A DNA stretch of 64,000 bases, from contig NC_134643.1 of NCBI RefSeq assembly GCF_030463565.1, positions 16,443,606 to 16,507,605 on the forward strand, written 5' to 3'. Shown piece by piece: positions 11,831-26,100 of the stretch. Source of the DNA: Pelecanus crispus (lineage: Eukaryota; Chordata; Aves; Pelecaniformes; Pelecanidae). Below the pieces are notes generated by a model. It saw only the letters and a list, made by a program, of their open reading frames with translations. It was not told the origin of the DNA and ran no database searches. The stretch's first letter is position 1. Each line of letters starts with the position of its first letter. The position numbers and the translations under genes are program-made.

Positions 11831-12949
11831 TGGAGATAATCATCAGCGTCCTGACCTGTACTACTGAGGTCTGATTTTTCTGTTCAGAAATGACTGAGCT
11901 CTCTGCTGTTGTGGTGGTCTGTAATTTTACTGTCCTTCATGGGTGATAGAGGAATATTTTGCATTAAAGATACTTCTTAGAGGTCACATGCCACACATGC
12001 CATTAATAGTTTCTTTGGTAGTTTATTTTATCAATTACATTGTTCTGGCTTTTGTAGTAGTGCCATTTGAGTAGAATCAAACATCTTATTATGTTCGGAA
12101 TGCAAGTTTATATAAGTTTCAGATGTATTTGAAAGATTAGGAGATGAGAAGGTTATAAGTTTTCCAGTAAAAAAAAAATTACTAGTTAGGTCAGACCTCT
12201 TCTAGTAGGGCCAGTATGTAATTCAAAGGGTTATGTCTGAACTAGATTATGTACAGGACAAGCTGCAAAGTGAATGAAACAAATTCATAGAATGAGTAAA
12301 ACCATGGAATATTGTTAATGTTGGCTGTATACACACAGTACCTTTTAACTGTTTACTCAAAGCTGGGTTTTTTTTTTCATAATTGTTATCAGATGGCTTT
12401 TTATGCAGTACACTAAGGGAGCTTTTAGGATGATAGGCTTACTGTTTCACATAGAAATGTTAGACTTTTTTTAGCTATTGTGTATATTTCTCTGATGTGG
12501 TGCATGATAGCTTACTTAGAAGACATGCATGTGGTAGACTTTTCAGATGCTCTTTTCTTACTAAGCTGTGCTTTCTGCTCTTCTGTGAGGGACTTGCGAT
12601 TACTTTTTCAATGACGCTTCATTAAAGTACAAGGTAATGATGTTATGGTGGCTTTAATTTATCATCATCTGAAAAAAACCAGTAGATAACCAAATTACTA
12701 AAGACTGCATAACCTTGTTTGCCAGCTTTTAGAGGCAGTGGTTGTGTAGAATAATCACACAGTTCTCTGACTGCTGAAGATGGTTTAAAATATTTCTTTC
12801 GGTATAAAAGTTACAGGACCGGGATTTGGGGAAGTGAAACTGCAGTGAAGTCTACTAGTAGAGGCTTCCTTTTCTTTCCATTTACAACGTGGTTAAGGAT
12901 GTTAGCAGTCAAACATGTTTGAGACTATACGTAGAGATGAGATAGCACG

Positions 12950-13860
12950 TGATGTGGAGGGCAGTGAAAAAGGCTTCTGTGGATAAGCCAGTGGTGAAAG
13001 GGCGACTAGGGAAATCATGGGCCTGATGCTAAATGGTGTAGGACACCTAACGTCAAAAAGCTGAGGATGACATCTTCTTTGCTTTGGTCTTTATTTGCAA
13101 AGCCTGTTTCCAGGTTCCTTGAGTCCCTGGGCCTAGGAACACCCATCTGACGGAGCGAGGCACTTCTTTCTCTGTGGTGGAGGAAGAGCAGGTTAGGGGC
13201 AGGCCAGTTCTGTGAGCCTGTCACGCACAAGTCAGTGAGACTGTATGGGATGTGTCAGGGAAGCTGGCCAGTGTCATTGTGAGGATGGTCTCCAAAAGGT
13301 GGTGGATTTGGTGGCAGGAGGGTTCCCAATTACTGGAAAAAAGAAAATGTCACACCTGGCTTTGAGGAGGAGGATGTGGGGAAACTATAGGCTGGTCAGC
13401 CTAACCTTAGCCTTCAGGAAGGTTGTGGAGCAGATCCTCCTGACAGCATGTCCTTGCTCTTATACAGCAGGAAGGTGACTGGGAATAGCCAGGACGGATT
13501 AACCAAAGCGAAATGTTGTCTGACCCGTCTGATTGCCTTCTGTGGCTCAGGGTACCAAGTGAATGTTGTTGACATTGGCTTGGGTGGTTGAGGAGATGAC
13601 CCCAGACTCTTGGAGGCAATGGGCACAGGCTGTGACAAGGGAAGTTCAAACCGTGTGTAAGGAACAACTTCTTTACAGCAAGAGTGGTTACTGGAACAGG
13701 TTCCTGACAAGTGTCAGGGAATCTCCATCCTTCAGGATACTAGAAATTCAAGTGGCCAGGGCCCCAAGCAGCCTCATCTGACTTCAGAGCTGGCTCTGCT
13801 TTCTGCAGGGATTGTACCAGATCATCTCTGGAGGTCCCTTTCAAGCTAAATTACGCTATG
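12950..13860 (+). mobile_element. CR1 LINE fragment, internally deleted
   Basis: Translated pieces match the CR1 ORF2 order. A segment near 13060-13130 corresponds to the stretch before the reverse transcriptase. Near 13380-13440 the frame reads YRLVSLTLAFRKVVEQILL, a CR1 reverse-transcriptase block, and a further RT block follows to about 13550. The sequence then jumps to the ORF2 C-terminal/3' end block (13650-13760) and the CR1 3' end, finishing with TACGCTATGATTCT near 13860. The catalytic middle of the RT is missing. Frames are interrupted by stops, so this is an inactive fossil copy in HBP1 intron 1. Confidence 0.8.
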
Positions 13861-13994
13861 ATTCTCAACAGATCATGGAGGATTTAGGGTTCTGGTAATG
13901 AAGTAGCCTGTCAGATGCAACTTAAAGCAGTTTATGTGTATACAAATTTGTAACCTCTGTCTTTTTAAAGTCAGATACTTTGGAGCATCCTAAC

Positions 13995-14163
13995 ATGGTG
14001 TGGGAAGTGAAGACAAATCAAATGCCTAATGCAGTTCAGAAACTCCTTCTGGTAGTGGACAAGAGAACTTCAGGGATGAATGAGTCACTGGAGTTGCTGA
14101 AGTGTAATGAAAACCTGCCCTCTTCTCCTGGATATGCATCCTGTGATGAACACATGGAACTTG
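13995..14163 (+). CDS. HBP1: HBP1 first coding exon
   Basis: Encodes MVWEVKTNQMPN... and the LKCNE Rb-binding motif. The exon begins upstream at 13971 or 13975, because two AG acceptors (AAAG and TCAG) lie 4 bp apart. It ends with the donor CTTG|GTAAAT, leaving one base of the next Asp codon. Confidence 0.95.
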
Positions 14164-17100
14164 GTAAATAATACGACTTTTTCAGAAGCAGCCAAATTCT
14201 GAAGTTTGTTGTAGTTTTCCTGTAGTGAAATTACCAGAAGCTGACTGAATGAGATTACTGATTTTTAACTTAAGTAGGGCAGGGAATATGACAGTGAACT
14301 TTCCCTTTAACCCTTTTCCAGTTCTGACACATTGGCCCGTTGACTTAATGTGTTCTTGAACTCCGAGCTACACATTCTTGCTCCTGATCTTCAGCAGAGC
14401 TTTTTTTGGCACGAGAATAACAAACAGAAAGCTCAAGAGCTCCTCCTAAAAGGAAATTATGCTGCTTTAGATCAGCTGCAAATAGAGATTCTGGGCTAGA
14501 GGGACATTTAACTTCAGTTCTTATATATTGGAGAAAAATAGCATACGTACATTAGAAAGTATTGATATAATCAGTGAAACATTAACACATTTAATTGAAG
14601 TTGTGGAGTGATTAAGAATGACAATACTTAGTTACATACACAGACTTGTTAACAAGCTGGGCTCTCCTCTGCTATTCTGTGTAACCCGTGGAATGTGTAG
14701 ATTTTTGATAGGAATTCACCCCTACGAGGCTGCATACCCACCTTTCATGACTTCTGAGTTACTTAATTCCAGTTCCCTGGTGGAAACGTGGAAAACTTTT
14801 ACCTTATACAGCCCCTGATGCTGATAATTTTTAGTGTCATACCTGCTAGGACAGATTATTTTAGTTGCCTTTTGTTGAATGTTTTAGTATTTTAGTAAAG
14901 CATGTTGCTACTTTTGCATAATTCTGCAGTACAGTTCTGTGTAAACTAGTCAGTCTAGTAAGAACTTTAAAACCAGAACTACATTTTTATCTAGTTACTT
15001 AATGTTTTTCTTAAATTCCTTGTGTGACTGTATAATAGACTAGAGATGTGATTATTTCTGTGGCCATTTTGTCAGTATTGTGAATAGGGTTTGTGAAATG
15101 TTGGTAATAGTGTAATGAGAAAATAAAATTAGTTACTTCATTGTGGTTCCTTTTTGATTTTTATTTGCAAGATTTGGTGTCCACTAGAATTTATCAATGG
15201 GCATAATTATGGTAATTTGTGCATTTGTTCGTAGATGATCTTCCTGAACTACAGGCTGTGCAGACGGATTCTACCCCACCTGCACTTTTTCAGCTTGGTG
15301 CTGATGTTTCACATCAGGAATGTTCAAGGCCTTCGTGGAACCAACATACCTCAAACAGCAATTCAGAAAGTGCTTATTCTTGTGAGAATGGGGTGAACTG
15401 GTTGACAGAATTAGCAAATATAGCCACAAGTCCTCAGAGTCCTTTGATGCAGTGCTCTTTTTATAACAGGTACTGACGTTCATTTCAATTTTGAACTCTT
15501 GAGATGTGTAATATTATGTCTTCAGAAACATTTCCTTCACTCTTAACACCCTCTGACTTTGAACTGGAGCCCTATTTTTGATCTTTCTATATAGTAACTT
15601 TATTCTTCTGAGGAAGATTGCACAGGACTCATTTCAGAGCCTGTTGCAAAAGCTGCTTAATTGCCAGCCACGAATGAGGTAGGATGGTATAAGGACATTG
15701 CCTAACCACAGAAAGCTCAGAAATTACGGGTGTTTACCTCATGTGAAGCAGCAGATGAAAAAATAAGATTTATTTTTTGTTAAATTCTTAATACTTACTA
15801 GTGCACTGACTTCAGTTTTTTTAAAAAGTGCTAATTGGAAATATAATGCAATGTATTTTTTATTGATACTGTTTCAGATTTGTGATCTGTAAATTCCATA
15901 AAGCTGTGAGAAGCAGTGTGGGATCTTAGAACTTTCTGGGCTTCACCTTTTATTGTACGGCTTTGTCTTAGGTTTATAATAAGAAAATTAAATGCAGTAC
16001 TCTTAACAGTAGTGCAGTTGGAATTTAATCATTAGGATGGAGCAGATGTCTTTATGTACTCTAAGAATGGGGTATTTACTTCAAGATATTTGTATATACT
16101 TCACCAATGTGACAAAGACATGCTGATGTGGAGGTAGTACTGTCATTTGAGTGGTATATAGAAGCTATGCAGGAGTTATGCTAAATAATCCCTTTGCCTG
16201 AGCCTGCACCCTTTAATCATCCTATTTGAATACTGGTGTGTGGGAAGTTTATTAGGTATTCAGCTCATGCAAACAGAAATATTTGTTAAATGGAAGCATT
16301 GTAGAGTAATGGCAGCTAGGTCTTGTGTTGTCTTGATCTGAGATATTTTAAAATACATTTTTCTATTGTAGATCATCTCCTGTTCACATAATAGCTACAA
16401 GCAAAAGTTTACATTCCTATGCACGTCCTCCACCAGGATCCTCAAAGAATGATCCTAACTTCTCCAAGAATGATTTGGATGAAACACCAGTCAGACATGA
16501 AAGGGTGAGTTATTCTGAAACATTTCTAAAATAAAGATGCTTGAGTAACAGGTTAAGCTTTTTGAAAAGAGAAGCTACTTAAAAAAAAAAAAAGATCTGT
16601 TCTCATGCCATTTCTGTTTAAGCTAGATTTTCTGTTACATTTCTTTTTACCAAACACAGTGTGCTTCTAGCACTACATCATAGAGTCCACATTGTTGTGA
16701 AAAGATTACATTGTAAGAAAGTTCTGCTTGTCTTGTAGTTCCTTCTATAGCAAGCTTTAAAAAATTGTTTTAACTTGTTTGCTGTCTCGGAAATACTGAA
16801 CCATCTCCTTTTAGACGCACAAAACCTGTCAGTCCTGCTTCTCCCTTTCCTGTGTATTAATTCGTGTCTCAAACTTGTCTGTTAAAGACATTGAGTTTTT
16901 CCCAGTAATTTATCTAGAGCCCACTTGGCCCTATAGCTTTCCAGTAATTTGACTGTAGAGTAACACGTGCTTTGAGTGGTTCTGTGAATGACCAAGGAAT
17001 GATAGCTTGTAAAATGCTTGTACCCAAGCGTAAGATAATCCATAGGTGTGAAATGAATCTCAGAGAATGAAACCCAAAAATTTTGGGATGGCACATTTCA

Positions 17101-20100
17101 AGAAAAAGAGATGAAAATACTCCATTCACATTTACTGCATTCCTTGAATCTTTGTCTTCATGTTACATTCCTATTAGTATTTAAGGCAAAATGATGACAC
17201 AGATGCAAATTAGAGAATGTGTCTAAAGACATACAAGACCAGCCCTAAAATCTTCTGCAGTAAGATATCAACGCCATTTTGCTTTTTTTTAATAGGCGAA
17301 TAGTGAATCAGAATCTGGCATTTTCTGCATGTCATCACTTTCAGATGATGATGATTTAGGATGGTGCCATTCCTGGCCCTCAACTGTTTGGCATTGTTTT
17401 CTAAAAGGTAAAGTAACACATGTCATTGAATAAGTATTTGTTTTGTCTTGTCTTGTCTGTCTCTTTTTTTGTAACACAGACTTTTTTACATAACACTAAT
17501 CTTTTTTTCTTGAAAAAATCTGTTAGGCTCTCGTTTGTGCTTTCATAAAGGACGCAATAAAGAATGGCAGGATGTTGAAGATTTTGCAAGATCTGAAAGC
17601 TGTGGAAAAGAGGAAAATCTCCCAGCGAGTCCTTATAAGGTAGCTGTTGGTTCTAATAAATTCATTTCAGTACCTGTAGCAAATACTTAGTTTCTTATGC
17701 TATCCCTGTGCCTTTAATTACTGTCTCAGGAAGACAGGTTTATCCTAAACTTGTCTGGAGCTGATCACTGTACTATTTGAGTATCTTGCTATAAAGCAGT
17801 TGAATTGAATTTATTTAGGTATGTTTTGAATGTTGTATGATCTTTATTAATTTCTAGCGAGAGCACTTAGAATGTTGGTATTTTTAAATATAACGTAAGA
17901 TTGTAAATAATTGTAATAAATTGTAAACACAGGTATATGCTTTTCTTGGGGGAAAAAATTTGAACTGTATGTATGTTTACAGGGCTACGGTTCCGATGGT
18001 TTGAAGTTGATTTCTCATGAAGAAAGCATTTCCTTTGGTGAGTCAGTGCTGAAGCTGACTTTTGATCCTGGCACAGTGGAAGATGGCTTGCTTACAGTAG
18101 AATGCAGACTCGATCATCCTTTTTATGTTAAAAATAAAGGTATGAAATACTACAAGTATACTTGGTTGTATATTAAAATATTCTTAGAAAGTGGTTGCAG
18201 ATTTTATTGGCATCCCATGTTGCTCAAGAAACTGCAAAAGTGGTGTTGTAGCATCAATTTACTATCTTTGTAAAGAAATCCAGAATTTGAACAAACAAAA
18301 CCATAAAGCTATAAAGCTACAGAAATACTGCATATCTCTAAAGGAAAGATTTGGTCAAGTATATAAATGGAGCTCAGGAACATAGAAAAATTGGGGGGAG
18401 AAAGGAAAGCTGCAAATAAGGGAGGCTTTTCTCAGTTGCTAAACATGGAACTTCTGATGATAAAAGTTTCCAGGTTTTGATTACTTTTTTTTGCTAGAAG
18501 GAGATTTTACTTGAGATAAACTATTTGCAGTAAGAATTCCCTGAGCAAGTGTTTCTGATTTTTCTTTTGGGTGAAAGAAACTACATCAGAACATTTTTAT
18601 AAAATGATATAATTTAGAGATATAGGATTGCTCCAATTAAGAACTAGAGAGATTGTCTGGCCGTTTGTCTAATTTAACTCTTTACCACTTCAGGTTGGTC
18701 ATCTTTTTATCCAAGCTTGACTGTGGTACAGCATGGCATTCCATGCTGTGAAATGCATCTTGGAGATCTGTGTCTACCTCCTGGACACCCTGATGCCATT
18801 AACTTTGATGATTCAGGTGTTTTTGATACATTTAAAAGGTAATTTTTGGATAAAGTGGCCTCAGTGGTTCTTGTATTTAATGAGTAGGCACCTCAAGTCT
18901 ACAAGAATTTGAAGCATTATGTAGAACAAAGAGAGAATACTTCTGGTAATACAAGATAAATGAGAGGGAAAAATGAAGACTGAATACTAGGAAAGCTGTG
19001 TAATTATGTGCTCTGCTAAACTGCAAATTAATACCTTGGAGTGAAATAAGTTTTCAGCCCCTTTTTATGATAGTTTAAGCGAGATTAGATAAAGCAGTAA
19101 AAATACATATATAATCTGTATAAATTCTTCAGGTAAAGTGGGTTATGTTTGAAAAACCTAGTACAGTTTTCCCACAATAGTATGTCTGCCAGCTATTAAC
19201 TTGTGCTTCATATGCAGCTGCGTGTCTGAATTACTGAGTAGTTTCTTCGTAATAAATGCATGTGCTATGGCTTTAGAATACCGTACTTTCATAATTCTTA
19301 CTATTTTTGTATATTCTGCTCTTTGTGATTCTCTTCTAATACATCAAAGTTACCTAACTTCAAAGTTTGATTAACTTTGAGGTTTGCCTTGCTTTGAGCA
19401 AGAGGTTCAACCAGATAACCTTCAGAGGTCCTGTCCAACATAAATTCTAAGGAAATAGTTTTACTCATAAAGATTTTTCCATACTATTTTGAGATTTCTA
19501 GGTTTAGTAGAATCCATCTTCTCTTATGATGTTAGCTCCTTTTTAGCATCTGTTTTTAGTCCACTTGCTTTTTGTTTTTTTACAATAGAAAAAAATGAAT
19601 TTAAAATGTTTGCAGTTCAAGCCCTAGGAGCTCTTGTATGATTTCAGTCTGGCATAGAGAGTGAGTTCAAATTGCTTGTCTTCACTCATTTGCTGTCTGC
19701 GTTTTTTTTCTTCTTATTAACTCCTGTTCTGAACTGCGTATTCAGAGAGCCGTTAGAATCATTACATTTACATCTCACTGAAGAAATTGGATTTGTGGCT
19801 CCTTATTCATCCTGCAGCGCAGCTGAATACTGCTTGGATGCTTCAAATTCCTTGTCTGTCTTTCTGGGCAGAAGGGAGTAAGTCACTGAGAAAGCAGCGT
19901 GCAGCAGCTGCTGTGATTAACAGGACAGAAGAATTAAAAAACAAAATCCTGTTGCTGTGTTATGGGAAGAAGATTAGGAATAGGAAGGGTGCTGGACTGT
20001 TTGTAGAACAGAGAGGTCCTTTCTCATTATCTTGTCAACTTGCCTGCAAGGTTTTCAGCATTGTCCCTTCTTTGTTGCTTTTTACTTTCCTAAGGGATTT

Positions 20101-23100
20101 TGGAGGTAATCCTTCAGGCTCCACCCTTGCTTTTGGTTCTGTCCCACAGAAAGGAGCTGCCTTTGCAGATGGGGACTGGACTACCACTTGCAGTGGTTTT
20201 CTTGCTAGTAGTTCTACTTTGTGTTTGGGGAAAAAGGCTCTTCAAAGCCCTTATTTTTGCCATAAATTATGCAACTACAGCCACATTGAGCAGTGGCTGA
20301 GCAGGGCCTTGGAGTTACATACATTTTATGGTTTATTTTGTGGTGGTAACTTAGTGGTTTAGATTTATGATTGAGTAGCACCTTTACGAGTGTGTTTTCC
20401 CCATACAGCATACTAACGACAGTATAGCTTGTGGTTCCCAGACTGATCTGCACACACCTGCAGATGATAACAAATAGCCTGTGGAATTAAACTTCTTCTG
20501 TAGTGGTTAGAGGTTAATTGTAGTTGGTAGTTCACAAAAAATTACAACGGTTTATGGTATTTGGAGGTCTAAATTGTATGGCAACAACTCATCTAAGCTG
20601 TTGAAATACCTTGAAATACCGAGGAATCCCACCTTTTTGTCACTAGAGGGCAGACGTTTGTCAGCTTTGAATCAAACAATATGCAGCATCATGGGTCTTT
20701 AAACAATTTTTTAAAGTCAGTGGAAGGCTTGTCTGTAAAATAATATGTATTCAACTGCCTAGAGAAGTTATTTATACAATAGCATATATAATTTATTTTA
20801 ATATAGTGGTTTCGTATTTGTAATGAATATGTATTTGCAAGTGAACTCAGCACTTACTGTTCCCACATCAGTTGTCCCTTTCAGTATCTGTCATTCACTG
20901 ACCAGATTTGATTTATGGTAAGGACAGAAGCAGAAAGAAAGAAGCTTATTTCAAAAGAGGATGAAATTTGAAGACAGTGTGTAATTAATTGATTTACAGC
21001 TGAGGAGTTGATAGTATACAGCAGATCTTGCAAAGCTGCAGTGCACCATCACATTGAAAATATTAATTCATCTGCCAGAGTTTTGGGTTTTTCTTTCACA
21101 CTGACATCTGCATCAAGCACAAATCATTATGTCACACAAAAGAGACCAGAATGCTAGAAATGTAGTGCTGATGAAGAGTGAACAGCTATTTAGGGATTTT
21201 ACATGAAAATTACTTGATCATTTTATGATGTGTCTTTTTCTTGTAGTTACGATTTTACACCAATGGATTCCTCTGCAGTTTATGTGCTAAGCAGCATGGC
21301 TCGCCAGCGTCGCGCTTCTCTCTCTTGTGGAGGATCAAACAATCAAGATGCTGAGAGATCAGAATGCAGTAGTAAAAACTGTGCGTCTACTGCATCATCA
21401 CATATTTCCTCCAATTCCTTGTACAGCAAAGCTGGCAAAAGCCACAGCTCAGGGACTGCAAGTACTGTGAGTGCCACTTCTCCAAACAAGTGCAAAAGAC
21501 CAATGAATGCCTTCATGCTTTTTGCCAAAAAATACAGAGTGGAATATACTCAGATGTATCCAGGGAAAGACAACAGGTAATGGTATAAAATTGTAGTTTT
21601 GTTATTACTAGTGAGCTAGCAGAATATCTATGTCCCACTTTTAAGTTTAAGCGCACTAAATTTTGCATTTGAAATAAAATGTGTGTATATGGTTTTAAGA
21701 ACAAGTTTTGAAAGATGCTGACGCAAAGCTTAATTTATGGGTGGACTTTAAATATTTACAGTAGTCAGTAATTTGACACAAGCTGTTTTTGGCAAACTTA
21801 ACCTTCTGAGAAAGAATTTGGGTAAAGCAACTGATAGATACATATGTGCAGCGGCAGAGTCACAAATACACAGCAGTCTTCATTTACGCTGATGAGAAGT
21901 GTTCGTGGGAAAAAAGTACCAGGCTCTCTGCTCGTGTGTTGTAACGGAAAAGGAATTTCTGCTTCTTCTAATTAAATCTTGACATGAAGTTGCAAATTGT
22001 TGAGTGAAGTTACTATCATTTATTCTCAGTCTGTATATCATATTGAATAATGGAGTACTGATTGTTAGGATATCGGAAAGACCTTAATCCAAACAGTACA
22101 TTGCCAAATTTTGCTTGTCCTAAAGGCATTCAGCAATCTGCTGAAACTTGCAGGAAGACTCGTATGACCGTGTATTTGAGGGAGGCTTCTTTGTTGGTTC
22201 GTTCTTTTGTTTTTATTTATATGCAGTCATGTCTGAACATTCTTTGGAAAGATGTCCATTATATATGTTTTAAAAAATCTTAGTATTTTGTGCTAATTGT
22301 GCATATATAAACATAAACACATGAAAATGCACTGATCTTACAGTCATATTTCTTATGTATAGAACATTATGAAAACTGTTACTGTAAAAATTGCATTGTC
22401 ACATAAAAATTCTAGTACTAAATCTGGTAAAAACTAAAGGTGACAGGGTTTTGAGAGGGTTTTGGCTACTTTATAATGTAAGACTGTAACTGGTGTTGAG
22501 AAATAAAATCCTACCATACAAATAACCCATCCTTAAATCCCAGCCAGTCTTGTGCATCCTGGCAATGATGTTCTGCAATGTTTATAGTAATTTCAGTGAA
22601 GCAGATCTGCTGCCTTCAAACTCGTTGCAACTATCAATGGGGAATCGAAGAGAATGTCAGCTAGGGAGGTTTATGATGGTTATGTATTTAAAATGCTGAT
22701 TTCAAACGGATGCAGTGAACTGGAGCTGCAGCTGAACGGATGTGAAAATTGAGTATTTCAGCGCGCAGGTTTACCTTGAAGGAAAGTGATGACAAAGTTA
22801 CGAGTAAGCTTCAGAGTGCACCGCTCACTGCCCCATTTGGAAGGCAGTGCATTTGGATGCAGTTTCTTGGCATCCATAAAATACAGTACAGAAGAAATCC
22901 TAAGAGTTAGCGATAACCGATTTTATAGACATTCAGCTACTTTTGCTTAAGTGTTGTTGGGGCATTTATTAATTTGGCTGGTAAGAGGCAACTCTCTTGT
23001 TTTTTAAATACATGTCGTTTTCAGATTACCGAGTAGATCTTATGGTTGGTTACAGGTAGTACCTGTTTCTGTACACTGGAGTTCTTACGTTTGCTACAGT

Positions 23101-26100
23101 TATTTTATTTTTCTTATGCATGAGAAAGGACAGAATTTGAGGTATTCTGAGTTAAAGAGTCTGTTCTGAGACAAAGTAGCTCAAGCTATGTCAACAAGAT
23201 AGCGAGCGGTAAACATTCAAAATGCAAGTCAACGTTCACATGATACTTACACTGTGGACCGTAAGACCATACTTGAGAAACTGGTGCTAGGGTAGCACTT
23301 GTTTCTTTTCTAGGTATTCTCACTGTAACCACAGTTGGACTTGATTGTACGTTCAGAAATACTTGATTAATTTGCATAGTGTACATTCTAAAGATGAAGA
23401 AAATCACCTAAACTATTAACAGCATTTGTTCATGCTGAACATAATTACTGAGTAAACCCGAGGCTTTCTAAACTACTGTTTGACAATTTCTTTTGAATTA
23501 ACTGCACTATAAGGCATTGCATCCTGCACATTTAGTCTGTTGCTAAAATGATGTCAGGTATCTTACCAGCATTTTAAGAGGACAAAGGCAGTGTACAGAG
23601 CACTGCAAGAGCAGTGTACAGAGCAAGATGAGGTGAAGGGCGCCTAAGGCAGTGATGCAGTAGGGTCAGTTTTTTCATACTTGTTTCTGGTCAGGAGAAT
23701 TAGGTCTCTGTTATGTCAGGAAATGTCTCTGTACACATCTTTTTTCAGTCTCAGTGGTTCGCTCATAGAACTCTTTCCTTGGAGCAATGGAGCTTTTGTC
23801 TCTGCATTAGATTTTTCAAGCTTTTTGAAACGTACAGATCTGTACTCATTTTCAGTGCCTCAGTGCAGTTTTTTCTCTGGAGGTATAAAACACATACATA
23901 TTTATGCATTCGAAATACAAAGAATTCATAGTGCATTTTTATTTGGAAATGCAATGGCTTTTTCAGCAAAGCTGCTCTCTCTAGGTCACTGTGTTCTTTC
24001 CTGGGGGTATGAATGACCCAGTACAAACTGGTGACCAGAACCATACAGGTTTCTGGTGCTGTTGATTTGCCTCTAGGCACTGCCAAAACATGAAAAACCT
24101 GCTAATTAAAACTGGAGTGTGTTTACTTCTGATGACATACCAAAGATACTGGTTCTTAATTTGGATAGGAAACCAGAAATTCCATTGCCAGAGAGACAGG
24201 CTGTGCAAATGGATTTGATGTTGATGGGATCTGGTTGCAACCCGAGTTTGCTCTGAGGAGCCACCGGAGCGTGTGACAGCGGAGGCTTAAGGGCAGCCCC
24301 AGCGGAGTTCGTGCTGTGCTCCGAGTGCTCTGCAGCTCCTGGGAGCCTGAACTGTACTACACAGTCTTCCAGGATTGAAATCCATTTTCTTGGTCTGGTG
24401 CAGAAAAGCCTTCAGAGTTGCTGTATGTGAAATGCTGTGGAAATGGTTGATGGCACTCTGCTCTTCCTGAATCTGTTAGAGAGTCTGCGAATAGCTTTGC
24501 TGCCAGCAAGGAACTTCATAACATGATAAAGTGCTTAGTTGTATACACCTTTTTCTTAAAGCTGGTCATAGAACTTTCATCACTGTAATCTGAAGCCAAA
24601 GCATACCTATTCAGTAGTTTAGTAATTGTCATTGATAAAAGAGCGTATAGAGATTTTCATTCAGCTAAAGGATGGAGTTAAAATTTTAATGGAATATTGA
24701 TCCAACATTTGGGAGTGCAGTTAAGCAATATGGCATGGTAATACGGGGAAGTATTGTCCAAAAGACATCACGTTTTATAAGGAGTAGGAAAGCAATTCAT
24801 TCAGCTTCTGGAAGCGATGATAGGTGTGTTAGAACAAATGGTTGCTTTTGCATAGGAACGGGAACTTACCAGTATGTTCTGCCCTGTGTGGACTAAAGCG
24901 GAGGAAGCTACACACATCTATTAAACAGACGTGGGGGTTTGCCATTAATCAAATATTTGTTTGGCTGAGGACACATTCAGATCATTGCCCTAGTTATTGG
25001 AGAACGTATTTTCAGCAAGTCTCTCATATGATCTTCTAGTACGAAAGTAGAGCAAAACAAATGTGAGTTACCATTTGGTGGTGGTTTTTTTAACATCCCT
25101 GTTTTGCTGGTTTATGTGAGTTGCTGTGTATTCAAATGTACACCCTTTGAAATGTTAGAATGTGCATTGACCCATGCTCAGCCAACACAGAAGTCTCAGC
25201 TGTTCAGCTGTTAAAAGTAGTACAAGAAGATAACCAGAAACACGATTAAAAATTTTTTTTTTAAAGGTACAGTTGATTTCTTCTGCATGTATTATTGCCA
25301 CATTCATCTTTTGTCTTCTTTAAAGTGCTGAGATAAAAAAGAAAAAAAAAATAAGGATATTTCTTAACACCCTGTCCTGACTGTACTTTAAACATTTATC
25401 TTGCAGAGCCATAAGTGTGATACTCGGTGACAGGTGGAAGAAAATGAAAAATGAAGAAAGACGGATGTACACACTAGAAGCCAAGGCCTTGGCGGAAGAA
25501 CAGAAGCGTTTAAATCCTGACTGTTGGAAACGAAAACGAACAAATTCTGTATGTTTGCGAAGCAGTCTTTTTCATTATGCATTTAAATGTGTTCATACGG
25601 TAGCTACAGCGGCTTTTTCAGGATAAACTCTGCTGTCTGCTTCTTTCTTGGTAACCCAAACCTTCATTTTACTCCCCTGTGTTGTGTCACCTGCTTTTGG
25701 ACAGCTGGCTTGAGACCGATCAGGAGAGGGTCTGTCTCTGAATATTTGATGAGAGTTCTGTGAATTCTGTTGGACTGAAAGTGAGCGTGCTTGGGAAACG
25801 CAGGGGAAGAGCATGTGACCGTGTGTTTCAAGTAACTGAGTTGATAAGGTTGCAGCTAAATTACATCTGTCCATTCCTCACAAAACTACTTAAGCTTTCA
25901 CAAAATCCTTCCCTGTTGTAATTCAGTCTCCCTTTTCCTCAGTAAAAGCTTTTTCTGTACCATTTTCTATCTTTTGTACTCATAATTTGTATCAGCGTAT
26001 ATGAAGTTACTGAGGGAGCAAATAATTTTTTTTTTCCATTAATCCCTTTCATTGCTCTGTTTTAAGTGTAAAATAAATAAAATAAAGAACACTTCTGTAG

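Larger units (their letters stand above)
9704..13970 (+). other. HBP1: HBP1 intron 1
   Basis: The intron starts in the CpG island, with NRF1-like, TATA-like and TTACGTAA motifs, and then becomes AT-rich. It contains three exact-length 22-bp tandem repeats at 11765-11830 and an internally deleted CR1 retrotransposon at about 12.95-13.86 kb. No other exon was recognised. Confidence 0.65.

Noticed and set aside
19787..20362. 191-codon + strand open frame in an HBP1 intron
   Set aside because: The composition is not protein-like over its length, no motif was recognised, and the surrounding HBP1 exons are already complete without it.
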